Shown here one piece after another: positions 25,501-37,332 of a stretch of 64,000 nt of DNA. How positions within the stretch are numbered: the first letter of the stretch is position 1; the number at the start of each line of letters is the position of its first letter. The translations under genes were made by a program, and so were the position numbers. A model generated the notes under the pieces. That model was not told the origin of the DNA, did no database searches, and saw only the letters and a program-made list of their open reading frames with translations. The stretch comes from Coriaria nepalensis. Its lineage: Eukaryota; Streptophyta; Magnoliopsida; Cucurbitales; Coriariaceae. The stretch is from positions 18,011,501 to 18,075,500 of the forward strand of contig CP114481.1 in assembly GCA_027186245.1 (NCBI GenBank), read 5' to 3'.

Positions 25501-26470
25501 AGTTGCAATTGATCTATTGAAGGCAACTATGCATTTTTTTAGCCTTAAAGTCATAGTATTGCGTCTCTTTTAGTCATTAAATCATTCTAAATTATTTCGA
25601 ACGAAATTCGGCCTTCAGACATGACTTTCGTGCATAACTTGCAGTTAATCTATTGAAGGCAACAATGCATTTGTTTAGCCTTAAGGTCATGTCATTGAGT
25701 GGCTTCTAGTCAATAAATCATTCTAAATTAATTTGAACGAATTCTATTTTCGCCCTTTAAACATGATTTTCTTACATAACTTGCAATTAATCTATTGAAG
25801 ACAACAATGCATTATTTTAACCTTAGAAAGCATATCATTCAGTCTTTTTGTATCATTAAATTGTTTGAAAGCACCTCGAACCAATTCTATTTTTCCATTT
25901 AAGACACGACTTTCATGCATAAGTTGCACTTGATCTATTGATGGCAGCCATGTATTTTTTTAGCCTTAAAGCCATAGTATTGCATCTCTTTTAATCATTA
26001 TATCATTCTAAATTACTTCGAACGAAATTCGGCCTTCAGACATGACTTTCGTGCATAACTTGCAGTTAATCTATTGAAGGCAACAATGCATTTGTTTAGC
26101 CTTAAGGTCATGTCATTGAGTTGCTTCTAGTCAATAAATCATTCTAAATTAATTTGAACGAACTCTATTTTCGCCCTTTAAACATGATTTTCTTACATAA
26201 CTTGCAAATAATCGATTGAAGACAGCAATGCATTATTTTAGCCTTCAAAAGCATATCATTCAGTCTTTGTATATCATTAAATTCTCTGAAAGCATTTCGA
26301 ACCAATTCTATTTTTGCATTTAAGACACGACTTTCAGGCATAAGTTGCAATTGATCTATTGATGGCAACCATGTATTTTTTTTGCCTTAAAGTCATAGTA
26401 TTGCATCTCTTTTAGTCATTAAATCATTCTAAATTACTTCGAACGAAATTCGGCCTTCAAACATGACTTT
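25501..26470 (+). repeat. Closely related trimers ending duplication copy 1
   Basis: CGGCCTTCAGACATGAC recurs 421 bp apart at about 25,609 and 26,030, followed by GATGGCARCCATGTATTTTT. This is a one-trimer-period stretch of two to three units. Compared with 41,090-42,060 it shows only scattered substitutions and no indel. Confidence 0.8.
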
Positions 26471-26970
26471 CGTGCATAACTTGCAGTTAATCTATTGGTG
26501 GCAACAATGCATTTGTTTAGCCTTAAAGTCTTGTCACTGAGTCTCTTCTAGTCAATAAATCATTCTAAATTTATTCGAACGAATTTTATTTTCGCCCTTC
26601 AAACATGATTTTCTTACATAGCTTGCAATTTATCTATTGAAGACAACAATGTATTATTTTAGCCTTAAAAAGAATATCATTTAGTCTTTTTATATCATTA
26701 AATTGTTTGACCGCACTTCGAGCCAATTCTATTTTTGCAATTAACACATGACTTTCTTGCATCAGTTGCAATTGAACTATTGAAGGCAATAATGCATTTG
26801 TTTAGCCTTAAACTCATGTCATTGAGTCTCATCCAGTCATTAAATCATTCTAAATTATGTTGAACGAATTCTATTTTCGCCCTTGAAACATGATTTTCTT
26901 ACATAACTTGCGATTACTCTATTGAAGACAACAATGCATTATTTTAGCCTTAAAAAGCATATCATTCAGT
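26470..26970 (+). repeat. Chimeric junction: a second copy of the 15.24-15.74 kb segment
   Basis: At about 26,495 the sequence switches from CTATTGAAGG, expected from the other duplication copy, to CTATTGGTGG. It then follows 15,240-15,740 at an offset of 11,232 bp, including the TTTGACCGCACTTCGAGCC and CTTGCGATTACTC variants and the C/A hybrid at about 26,785. The switch lies in the conserved TAACTTGCAGTTAATCTATTG segment, so identical flanks hide the exact crossover point. Confidence 0.85.
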
Positions 26971-27390
26971 CTTTTCATATCATTAAATTGTTTGAAAGCA
27001 CTTCGAACCAATTCTATTTGTGCATTTAAGACACGACTTTCATGCATAACTTGTAATTGATCTATTGAAGGCAACTATGCAATTTTTTAGCCTTAAAGTT
27101 ATATTAATGCGTCTCTTTTAGTCATTAAATCATTCTAAATTACTTCAAACGAAATTCGGCCTTTAAACATGACTTTCGTGCATAACTTGCAGTTAATCTA
27201 TTGAAAGCAACAATGCATTTGTTTAGCCTTAAAGTCATGTCATTGAGTCTCATCCAGTCATTAAATCCTTCTAAATTAAGTTGAACGAATTCTATTTTTC
27301 GCCCTCCAAACAAGATTTTCTTACATAACTAGCAATTAATCTATTGAAGACAACAATGCATTATTTTAGCCTTAAAAAGCATATCATTCA
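26971..27390 (+). repeat. Divergent linker trimer before duplication copy 2
   Basis: It is closest to 22,900-23,150, sharing CTATTTGTGCATTTAAG, CATAACTTGTAATTG and ACTTCAAACGAAATTC. It carries several private changes, such as GCAATTTTTTAGCC, GTTATATTAATGCG, TTTTTCGCCCTCCAAACAAG and AACTAGCAATTAATC. It is the most mutated trimer in this part of the window. Confidence 0.75.
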
Positions 27391-27502
27391 GTCTTTTTAC
27401 ATCATTAAATTGTTTGAGAGCACTTCGAACCAATTCTATTTTTACATTTAAGACACGACTTTCATGCATAAGTTGCAATTGAACTATTGAAGGCAACTAT
27501 GC

Positions 27503-28628
27503 ATATTTTTGGCCTGATAATCATATTATTGGGTCCCTTTTAGTCATTAAATCATTCTTAATCGCTTCGAACAAAATTCGGCCTTTAAACATTACTTTCG
27601 TGCATAACCTGCAGTTGATCTACTGAAGGCAACAATGCATTTGTTTAGCCTTAAAGTCATGTCACTGAGTCTCTTCTGGTCAATAAATCATTCTATATTT
27701 ATTCGAACGAATTTTATTTTCGCCCTTCAAACATGATTTTCTTACATAACTTGCAATTAATCTATTGAAGCCAACAATGCATTATTTTAGCCTTAAAAAG
27801 TATATCATTCAGTCTTTCCATATCATTAAATTTTTTGCAAGCACTTCGAACAAATTCTATTTTTGCATTTAAGGCACGACTGTCATGCATAAGTTGCAAT
27901 TGATCTATAGAAGGCAACTATGCATTTTTTTGGCCTTAAAATCATATTATTGCGTTTCTTTAGTCATTAAATCATTCTAAATCGCTTCGAACGAAATTCG
28001 GCCGTTAAACATGACTTTCGTGCATAACTTGCAGTTAATCTATTGGTGGCAACAATGCATTTGTTTAGCCTTAAAGTCATGTCACTGAGTCTCTTCTAGT
28101 CAATAAATCATTCTAAATTTATTCGAACGAATTTTATTTTTGCCCTTCAAACATGATTTTCTTACATAGCTTGCAATTTATCTATTGAAGACAACAATGA
28201 ATTATTTTAGCCTTAAAAAGCATATCATTTACTCTTTTTATATCATTAAATTGTTTAAACGCACTTCGAGCCAATTCTATTTTTGCATTTAACACATGAC
28301 TTTCTTGCATAAGTTGCAATTAAACTATTGAAGGCAATAATGCATTGGTTTAGCCTTAAACTCATGTCATTGAGTCTCATCCAGTCATTAAATCATTCTA
28401 ACTTATGTTGAACGAATTCTATTTTCGCCCTTGAAACATGATTATCTTACATAACTTGCAATTAATCTATTGAAGACAACAATGCATTATTTTAGCCTTA
28501 AAAAGCATATCATTCAGTCTTTTTATATCATTAAATTGTTTGAAAGCACTTCGAACCAATTATATTTTTGCATTTAAGACACGGCTTTCATGCATAAGTT
28601 GCAATTGATCTATTGAAGGCAACTATTC
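27503..28628 (+). repeat. Block X, copy 4 (in duplication copy 2)
   Basis: It has the X signature GGCCTGATAATC and GGGTCCC, is 1,126 bp long, and has its C/A hybrid at about 28,333, 830 bp from the start as in every other X. It has small private changes, including CATATTTTTGGCC at the start and CGGCCGTTAAAC. Confidence 0.85.
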
Positions 28629-29470
28629 ATATTTTTAGCCTAAAAGTCATATCATTGCGTCTCTTTTAGTCATTAAATCATTCTAAATTACTTCCAACGA
28701 AATTTGGCCTTTAAACATGACTTTAGTGCAGAACTTGCAGTTGATCTACTGAAGGCAATAATGCATTTGTTTAACCTTAAAGACATGTCACTGAGTCTCT
28801 TCTAGTCAATAAATCATTCTATATTTATTCGAACGAATTTTATTTTCGCCCTTCAAACATGATTTTCTTACATAGCTTGCAATTTATCTATTGAAGACAA
28901 CAATGTATTATTTTAGGCTTAAAAAGCATATCATTCAGTCTTTTTATATCATTAAATTGTTTGAAAGCACTTCGAACCAATTCTATTTTTACATTTAAGA
29001 CACGACTTTCATGCATAAGTTGCAATTGAACTATTGAAGGCAACTATGCATTTTTTTAGCCTGATAATCATATTATTGGGTCTCTTTTAGTTATTAAATC
29101 ATTCTAAATCGCTTCGAACAAAATTCGGCCTTTAAACATTACTTTCGTGCATAACTTGCAGTTGATCTATTGGTGGCAACAATGCATTTGTTTAGCCTTA
29201 AAGTCATGTTACTGAGTCTCTTCTAGTCAATAAATCATTCTAAATTTATTCGAACGAATTTTATTTTCGCCCTTCAAACATGATTTTCTTACATAACTTG
29301 CAATTAATCTATTGAAGACAACAATGCATTATTTTAGCCTTAAAAAGCATATCATTCAGTCTTTTTATATTATTAAATTGTTTGAAAGCACTTCGAACCA
29401 ATTCTATTTTTACATTTAAGACACGACTTTCATGCATAAGTTGCAATTGAACTATTGAAGGCAACTATGC
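28629..29470 (+). repeat. Block Y, copy 4 (in duplication copy 2)
   Basis: It is 842 bp, with ATATTTTTAGCCTAAAAGTC at the start and TATATTATTAAATTG at about 29,368, the variant otherwise seen only in Y copy 3 at 12,755. That pins the two as counterparts. Confidence 0.85.
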
Positions 29471-30596
29471 ATTTTTTTAACCTGATAATCATATTATTGG
29501 GTCTCTTTTAGTCATTAAATCATTCTAAATCGCTTCGAATGAAATTCGGCCTTTAAACATTACTTTCGTGCATAACTTGCAGTTGATCTACTGAAGGCAA
29601 CAATGCATTTGTTTAGCCTTAAAGTCATGTCACTGAGTCTCTTCTAGTCAATAAATCATTCTATATTTATTCGAACGAATTTTATTTTCGCCCTTCAAAC
29701 ATGATTTTCTTACATGACTTGCAATTAATCTATTGAAGACAACAATGCATTATTTTAGCCTTAAAAAGTATATCATTCAGTCATTCCATATCGTTAAATT
29801 TTTTGCAAGCACTTCGAACAAATTCTATTTTTGCATTTAAGGCACGACTTTCATGCATAAGTTGCAATTGATCTATAGAAGGCAACTATGCATTTTTTTG
29901 GCCTTAAAATCATATTATTGCGTTTCTTTAGTCATTAAATCATTCTAAATCGCTTCGAACGAAATTCGGCCTTTAAACATGACTTTCGTGCACAACTTGC
30001 AGTTAATCTATTGGTGGCAACAATGCATTTGTTTAGCCTTAAAGTCATGTCACTGAGTCTCTTCTAGTCAATAAATCATTCTAAATTTATTCGAACGAAT
30101 TTTATTTTCGCCCTTCAAACATGATTTTCTTACATAGCTTGCAATTTATCTATTAAAGACAACAATGTATTATTTTAGCCTTAAAAAGAATATCATTTAG
30201 TCTTTTTATATCATTAAATTGTTTGACCGCACTTCGAGCCAATTCTATTTTTGCAATTAACACATGACTTTCTTGCATCAGTTGCAATTGAACTATTGAA
30301 GGCAATAATGCATTTGTTTAGCCTTAAACTCATGTCATTGAGTCTCATCCAGTCATTAAATCATTCTAAATTATGTTGAACGAATTCTATTTTCGCCCTT
30401 GAAACATGATTTTCTTACATAACTTGCGATTACTCTATTGAAGACAACAATGCATTATTTTAGCCTTAAAAAGCATATCATTCAGTCTTTTTATATCATT
30501 AAATTGTTTGAAAGCACTTCGAACCAATTCTATTTTTGCATTTAAGACACAACTTTCATGCATAAGTTGCAATTGATCTATTGAAGGCAACTATGC
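29471..30596 (+). repeat. Block X', copy 5 (counterpart of 14,723-15,848)
   Basis: It shares CAGTCATTCCATATCGTT, TTTGACCGCACTTCG, TTGCATCAGTTGC and CTTGCGATTACTC with 14,723-15,848 at an offset of 14,748 bp. The C/A hybrid is at about 30,301. Copy 2 goes straight from Y to this block, while copy 1 has an additional X' between them. Confidence 0.85.
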
Positions 30597-31578
30597 ATTT
30601 TTTTAGCCTGAGAATCATATTATTGGGTCTCTTTTAGTCATTAAATGATTCTAAATCGCTTCGAACGAAATTCGGCCTTTAAACATTACTTTCGTGCATA
30701 ACTTGCAGTTGATCTACTGAAGGCAACAATGCATTTGTTTAGCCTTAAAGTCATGTCATTGAGTCTCTTCTAGTCAATAAATCATTCTATATTTATTCGA
30801 ACGAATTTTATTTTCGCCCTTCAAACATGATTTTCTTACATAACTTGCAATTAATCTATTGAAGACAACAATGCATTATTTAGCCTTAAAGTCATGTCAT
30901 TGAGTCTCTTCTAGTCAATAAATCATTCCATATTTATTCGAACGAATTTTATTTTCGCCCTTCAAACATGATTTTCTTACATAACTTGCAATTAATCTAT
31001 TGAAAACAACAATGCATTACTTTAGCCTTAAAAAGTATATCATTCAGTCTTTCCATATCATTAAATTGTTTGCAAGCACTTCGAACAAATTCTATTTTTG
31101 CATTTAAGGCACGACTTTCATGCATAAGTTGCAATTGATCTATAGAAGGCAACTATGCATTTTTTTAGCCTTAAAATCATATTATTGCGTTTCTTTCGAC
31201 ATTAAATCATTCTAAATCGCTTCGAACGAAATTCGGCCTTTAAACATGACTTTCGTGCATAACTTGCAGTTAATCTATTGGTGGCAACAATGCATTTGTT
31301 TAGCCTTAAAGTCATGTCACTGAGTCTCTTCTAGTCTATAAATCATTCTAAATTAATTCGAACGAATTTTATTTTTGCCCTTCAAACATGATTTTCTTAC
31401 ATAACTTGCAATTAATCTATTGAAGACAACAATGCATTATTTTAGCCTTAAAAAGCATATCATTCAGTCTTTTTATATCATTAAATTGTTTGAAAGCACT
31501 TCGATCCAATTCTATTTTTACATTTAAGACACGACTTTCATGCATAAGTTGCAATTGAACTATTGAAGGCAACTATGC
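30597..31578 (+). repeat. 982-bp block with doubled B monomer, second copy
   Basis: It matches 15,849-16,830 at an offset of 14,748 bp. The doubled B, with its one-T-short ATGCATTATTTAGCC junction, is at about 30,871, and TTTCTTTCGACATTAAATC is at 31,191. Identical junctions in both copies show that the doubled B is older than the segmental duplication. Confidence 0.85.
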
Positions 31579-32419
31579 ATTTTTTTAGCCTGATAATCAT
31601 TTACTGGGTCTCTTTTAGTCGATAAATCATTCTATATCGCTACGAACGAAATTCGGCCTTTAAACATTACTTTGGTGCATAACTTGCAGTTGATCTACTG
31701 AAGGCAACAATGCATTTCTTTAGCCATAATGTCATGTTACTGAGTCTCTTCTAGTCAGTAAATCATTCTAAATTTATTCGAACGAATTTTATTTTCGCCC
31801 TTCAAACATGATTTTCTTACATAACTTGCAGTTAATGTATTGAAGCCAACAATGCATTATTTTATCCTTAAAAAGCATATCATTCGGTCTTTTTATATCA
31901 TTAAATTGTTTGAAAGCACATCGAACCAATTCTATTTTTGCATTTAAGACACGGCTTTCATGCATAAGTTGCAATTGATCTATTGAAGGCAACTATTCAT
32001 ATTTTTAGCCTAAAAGTCATATCATTGCCTCTCTTTTAGTCATTAAATCATTCTAAATTACTTCCATCGAAATTTGGCCTTTAAACATGACTTTAGTGCA
32101 GAACTTGCAGTTGATCTACTGAAGGCAATAATGCATTTGTTTAGCCTTAAAGTCATGTCACTGAGTCTCTTCTAGTCAATACATCATTCTAAATTAATTC
32201 AAACGAATATTATTTTCACCCTTGAAACATGATTTTCTTACATAACTTGCAATTAATCTATTGAAGACAACAATGCATTATTTTAGACTTAAAAAGCATA
32301 TCATTCAGTCTTTTCATATCATTAAATTGTTTGAAAGCACTTCGAACCAATTCTATTTTTACATTTAAGACACGACTTTCATGCATAAGTTGCAATTGAA
32401 CTATTGAAGGCAACTATGC
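31579..32419 (+). repeat. Two trimers leading into a displaced X block
   Basis: 31,579-31,998 is the counterpart of 16,831-17,250. At 31,999 the sequence switches to the ATATTTTTAGCCTAAAAGTC type, which in copy 1 lies at 17,957, and follows it for about one trimer (31,999-32,419). It then enters X. This is the left part of the 841-bp net gain in copy 2. Confidence 0.78.
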
Positions 32420-33545
32420 ATTTTTTTGGCCTGATAATCATATTATTGGGTCCCTTTTAGTCATTAAATCATTCTTAATCGCTTCGAACGAAATTCGGCC
32501 TTTAAACATTACTTTCGTGCATAACCTGCAGTTGATCTACTGAAGGCAACAATGCATTTGTTTAGCCTTAAAGTCATGTCACTGAGTCTCTTCTGGTCAA
32601 TAAATCATTCTATATTTATTCGAACGAATTTTATTTTCGCCCTTCAAACATGATTTTCTTACATAACTTGCAATTAATCTATTGAAGCCAACAATGCATT
32701 ATTTTAGCCTTAAAAAGTATATCATTCAGTCTTTCCATATCATTAAATTTTTTGCAAGCACTTCGAACAAATTCTATTTTTGCATTTAAGGCACGACTTT
32801 CATGCATAAGTTGCAATTGATCTATAGAAGGCAACTATGCATTTTTTTGGCCTTAAAATCATATTATTGCGTTTCTTTAGTCATTAAATCATTCTAAATC
32901 GCTTCGAACGAAATTCGGCCTTTAAACATGACTTTCGTGCATAACTTGCAGTTAATCTATTGGTGGCAACAATGCATTTGTTTAGCCTTAAAGTCATGTC
33001 ACTGAGTCTCTTCTAGTCAATAAATCATTCTAAATTTATTCGAACGAATTTTATTTTTGCCCTTCAAACATGATTTTCTTACATAGCTTGCAATTTATCT
33101 ATTGAAGACAACAATGTATTATTTTAGCCTTAAAAAGCATATCATTTACTCTTTTTATATCATTAAATTGTTTAAACGCACTTCGAGCCAATTCTATTTT
33201 TGCATTTAACACATGACTTTCTTGCATAAGTTGCAATTGAACTATTGAAGGCAATAATGCATTTGTTTGGCCTTAACCTCATGTCATTGAGTCTCATCCA
33301 GTCATTAAATCATTCTAAATTATGTTGAACGAATTCTATTTTCGCCCTTGAAACATGATTTTCTTACATAACTTGCAATTAATCTATTGAAGACAACAAT
33401 GCAATATTTTAGCCTTAAAAAGCATATCATTCAGTCTTTTTATATCATTAAATTGTTTGAAAGCACTTCGAACCAATTCTATTTTTGCATTTAAGACACG
33501 GCTTTCATGCATAAGTTGCAATTGATCTATTGAAGGCAACTATTC
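32420..33545 (+). repeat. Block X, copy 5 (displaced)
   Basis: This is an X block of exact length with GGCCTGATAATC and GGGTCCC, but outside the X/Y mosaic: copy 1 has no X block at the matching place. The last part, from the C/A hybrid at about 33,250, carries GTTTGGCCTTAACCTC, which belongs to the 17,661 hybrid. The front is therefore X-derived and the tail is native, an exchange or conversion product. Confidence 0.8.
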
Positions 33546-36500
33546 ATATTTTTAGCCTAAAAGTCATATCATTGCCTCTCTTTTAGTCATTAAATCATTC
33601 TAAATTACTTCCAACGAAATTTGGCCTTTAAACATGACTTTAGTGCAGAACTTGCAGTTGATCTACTGAAGGCAATAATGCATTTGTTTAGCCTTAAAGT
33701 CATGTCACTGAGTCTCTTCTAGTCAATACATCATTCTAAATTAATTCAAACGAATATTATTTTCACCCTTGAAACATGATTTTCTTACATAACTTGCAAT
33801 TAATCTATTGAAGACAACAATGCATTATTTTAGACTTAAAAAGCATATCATTCAGTCTTTTCATATCATTAAATTGTTTGAAAGCACTTCGAACCAATTC
33901 TATTTTTGCATTTAAGACACGACTTTCATGCATAAGTTGCAATTGATCTATTGAAGGCAAATATGCATTTTTTTAGCCTTAATACCATATTATTGTGTTT
34001 CTTTAGTCATTAAATCATTCTAAATCGCTTCGAACGAAATTCGGCCATTAAACATGACTTTCGTGCATAACTTGCAGTTGATCTACTAATGGCAACAATG
34101 CATTTGTTTAGCCTTAAGGTCATGTCACTGAGTCTCTTCTAGTCAATAAATCATTCTAAATTTATTCGAACGAATTTTATTTTCGCCCTTCAAACATGAT
34201 TTTCTTACATAACTTGCATTTACTCTATTGAAGACAACAATGCATTATTTTAACCTTAAAAAGCATATCATTCAGTCTTTTTATATCATTAAATTGTTTG
34301 AAAGCACTTCGAACCAATTCTATTTTTGCATTTAAGACACGACTTTCATGCATAAGTTGCAATTGATCTATTGAAGGCAACTATACATTTTTTTAGCCTG
34401 ATAATCATATTATTGGGTCTCTTTTAGTCATTAAATGATTCTAAATCGCTTCGAACGAAATTCGGCCTTTAAACATTATATTCGTGCATAACTTGCAGTT
34501 GATCTACTGAAGGCAACAATGCATTTGTTTAGCCTTAAAGTCATGTCATTGAGTCTCTTCTAGTCAATAAATCATTCTATATTTATTCGAACGAATTTTA
34601 TTTTCGCCCTTCAAACATGATTTTCTTACATAACTTGCATTTACTCTATTGAAGACAACAATGCATTATTTTAGCCTTAAAAAGCATATCATTCAGTCTT
34701 TTTATATCATTAAATTGTTTGAAAGCACTTCGAACCAATTCTATTTTTGCATTTAAGACACGACTTTCATGCATAAGTTGCAATTGATCTATTGAAGGCA
34801 ACTATTCATATTTTTAGCCTAAAAGTCATATCATTGCCTCTCTTTTAGTCATTAAATCATTCTAAATTACTTCCAACGAAATTTGGCCTTTAAACATGAC
34901 TTTAGTGCAGAACTTGCAGTTGATCTACTGAAGGCAATAATGCATTTGTTTAGCCTTAAAGTCATGTCACTGAGTCTCTTCTAGTCAATACATCATTCTA
35001 AATTAATTCAAACGAATATTATTTTCACCCTTGAAACATGATTTTCTTACATAACTTGCAATTAATCTATTGAAGACAACAATGCATTATTTTAGACTTA
35101 AAAAGCATATCATTCAGTCTTTTTATATCATTAAATTGTTTGAAAGCACTTCGAACCAATTCTATTTTTGCATTTAAGACACGGCTTTCATGCATAAGTT
35201 GCAATTGATCTATTGAAGGCAACTATTCATATTTTTAGCCTAAAAGTCATATCATTGCCTCTCTTTTAGTCATTAAATCATTCTAAATTACTTCCAACGA
35301 AATTTGGCCTTTAAACATGACTTTAGTGCAGAACTTGCAGTTGATCTACTGAAGGCAATAATGCATTTGTTTAGCCTTAAAGTCATGTCACTGAGTCTCT
35401 TCTAGTCAATACATCATTCTAAATTAATTCAAACGAATATTATTTTCACCCTTGAAACATGATTTTCTTACATAACTTGCAATTAATCTATTGAAGACAA
35501 CAATGCATTATTTTAGACTTAAAAAGCATATCATTCAGTCTTTTCATATCATTAAATTGTTTGAAAGCACTTCGAACCAATTCTATTTTTACATTTAAGA
35601 CACGACTTTCATGCATAAGTTGCAATTGAACTATTGATGGCAACTATCCATTTTTTTAGCCTGATAATCATATTATTGGGTCTCTTTTAGTCATTAAATC
35701 ATTCTAAATCGCTTCGAACGAAATTCGGCCTTTAAACATGACTTTCGTGCATAACTTGCAGTTGATCTACTAATGGCAACAATGCATTTGTTTAGCCTTA
35801 AGGTCATGTCACTGAGTCTCTTCTAGTCAATAAATCATTCTAAATTTATTCGAACGAATTTTATTTTCGCCCTTCAAACATGATTTTCTTACATAACTTG
35901 CATTTACTCTATTGAAGACAACAATGCATTATTTTAACCTTAAAAAGCATATCATTCAGTCTTTTTATATCATTAAATTGTTTGAAAGCACTTCGAACCA
36001 ATTCTATTTTTGCATTTAAGACACGACTTTCATGCATAAGTTGCAATTGATCTATTGAAGGCAACTATACATTTTTTTAGCCTGATAATCATATTATTGG
36101 GTCTCTTTTAGTCATTAAATGATTCTAAATCGCTTCGAACGAAATTCGGCCTTTAAACATTATATTCGTGCATAACTTGCAGTTGATCTACTGAAGGCAA
36201 CAATGCATTTGTTTAGCCTTAAAGTCATGTCACTGAGTCTCTTCTAGTCAATACATCATTCTAAATTAATTCAAACGAATATTATTTTCACCCTTGAAAC
36301 ATGATTTTCTTACATAACTTGCAATTAATCTATTGAAGACAACAATGCATTATTTTAGACTTAAAAAGCATATCATTCAGTCTTTTCATATCATTAAATT
36401 GTTTGGAAGCACTATGAACCAATTCTATTTTTGCATTTAAGACACGACTTTCATGCATAAGTTGCAATTGATCTATTGAAGGCAACTATGCATTTTTTTA

Positions 36501-36911
36501 GCCTTAATACCATATTATTGCGTTTCTTTAGTCATTAAATCATTCTAAATCGCTTCGAACGAAATTCGGCCATTAAACATGACTTTCGTGCATAACTTGC
36601 AGTTGATCTACTAAAGGCAACAATGCATTTGTTTGGCCTTAATGTCATGTCACTGAGTCCCTTCTAGTCAATAAATCATTCTAAATTTATTCGAACGAAT
36701 TTTATTTTTGCCCTTCAAACATGATTTTCTTACATAGCTTGCAATTAATCTATTGAAGACAACAATGCATTATTTTAGCCTTAAAAAGCATATCATTCAG
36801 TCTTTTTATATCATTAAATTGTTTGAAAGCACTTCGAACCAATTCTATTTTTACATTTAAGACACGACTTTCATGCATAAGTTGCAATTGAACTATTGAT
36901 GGCAACTATCC
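33546..36911 (+). repeat. Eight trimers, expanded relative to duplication copy 1
   Basis: The counterpart in copy 1 (17,957-19,638) has four trimers; here there are eight. Variant sets recur in shuffled order: the ATATTTTTAGCCTAAAAGTC trimer starts at 33,546, 34,808 and 35,229, and the ACTATACATTTTTTTAG trimer at about 34,387 and 36,071. The right part matches 19,385-19,640 at an offset of 17,273 bp (15,589 + 1,684). Confidence 0.8.
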
Positions 36912-37332
36912 ATTTTTTTAGCCTGATAATCATATTATTGGGTCTCTTTTAGTCATTAAATCATTCTAAATCGCTTCGAACGAAATTCGGCCTTTAAACA
37001 TTACTTTCGTGCATAACTTGCAGTTGATCTACTGAAGGCAACAATGGATTTGTTTAGCCTTAAACTCATGTCATTGAGTCTCTTCTAGTTAATAAATCAT
37101 TCTAAATTAATTTGAACGAATTCTATTTTCGCCCTTCAAACATGATTTTCTTACATAACTTGCAATTAATCTATTGAAGACAACAATGCATTATTTTAGC
37201 TTTAAAAAGCATATCATTTAGTCTTTTTATATCATTAAATTGTTTGGAAGCACCTCGAACCAATTCTGTTTTTGCATTTAAGACACGACTTTCATGTATA
37301 AGTTGCAATTGATCTATTGAAGGCAACTTTGC
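36912..37332 (+). repeat. Single trimer spanning a 1,684-bp contraction
   Basis: It begins as 19,639 (offset 17,273 bp) and ends as 21,743 (offset 15,589 bp), so 1,684 bp, exactly two 842-bp units of copy 1, is absent here. The switch lies in the A monomer around 37,020-37,070, which reads AACAATGGATTTG and then TAAACTCATG, a combination found in neither parent stretch. Confidence 0.8.

Larger units (their letters stand above)
10390..26495 (+). repeat. Large segmental duplication, copy 1 (about 16.1 kb)
   Basis: This stretch corresponds to 27,390-42,085. The offset between matching rare markers changes in steps: 17,000 bp at the left (TGTTTGAGAG, 10,411 and 27,411), 15,874 bp (13,497 and 29,371), 14,748 bp (15,031 and 29,779; 16,441 and 31,189) and 15,589 bp from 17,891 to the end, apart from an inner 1,684-bp excursion. 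The large steps are whole blocks: two 1,126-bp X' blocks present only here, and 841 bp present only in copy 2. Over about 21.9-26.4 kb I saw fewer than about 20 substitutions and no indel. Confidence 0.88.

Noticed and set aside
26165..26368. Minus-strand open frames of 61-68 codons as small genes
   Set aside because: They lie on the C-B part of the satellite, begin at TTG, are broken in most of the roughly 150 trimers, and show no sign of a promoter, signal or domain.
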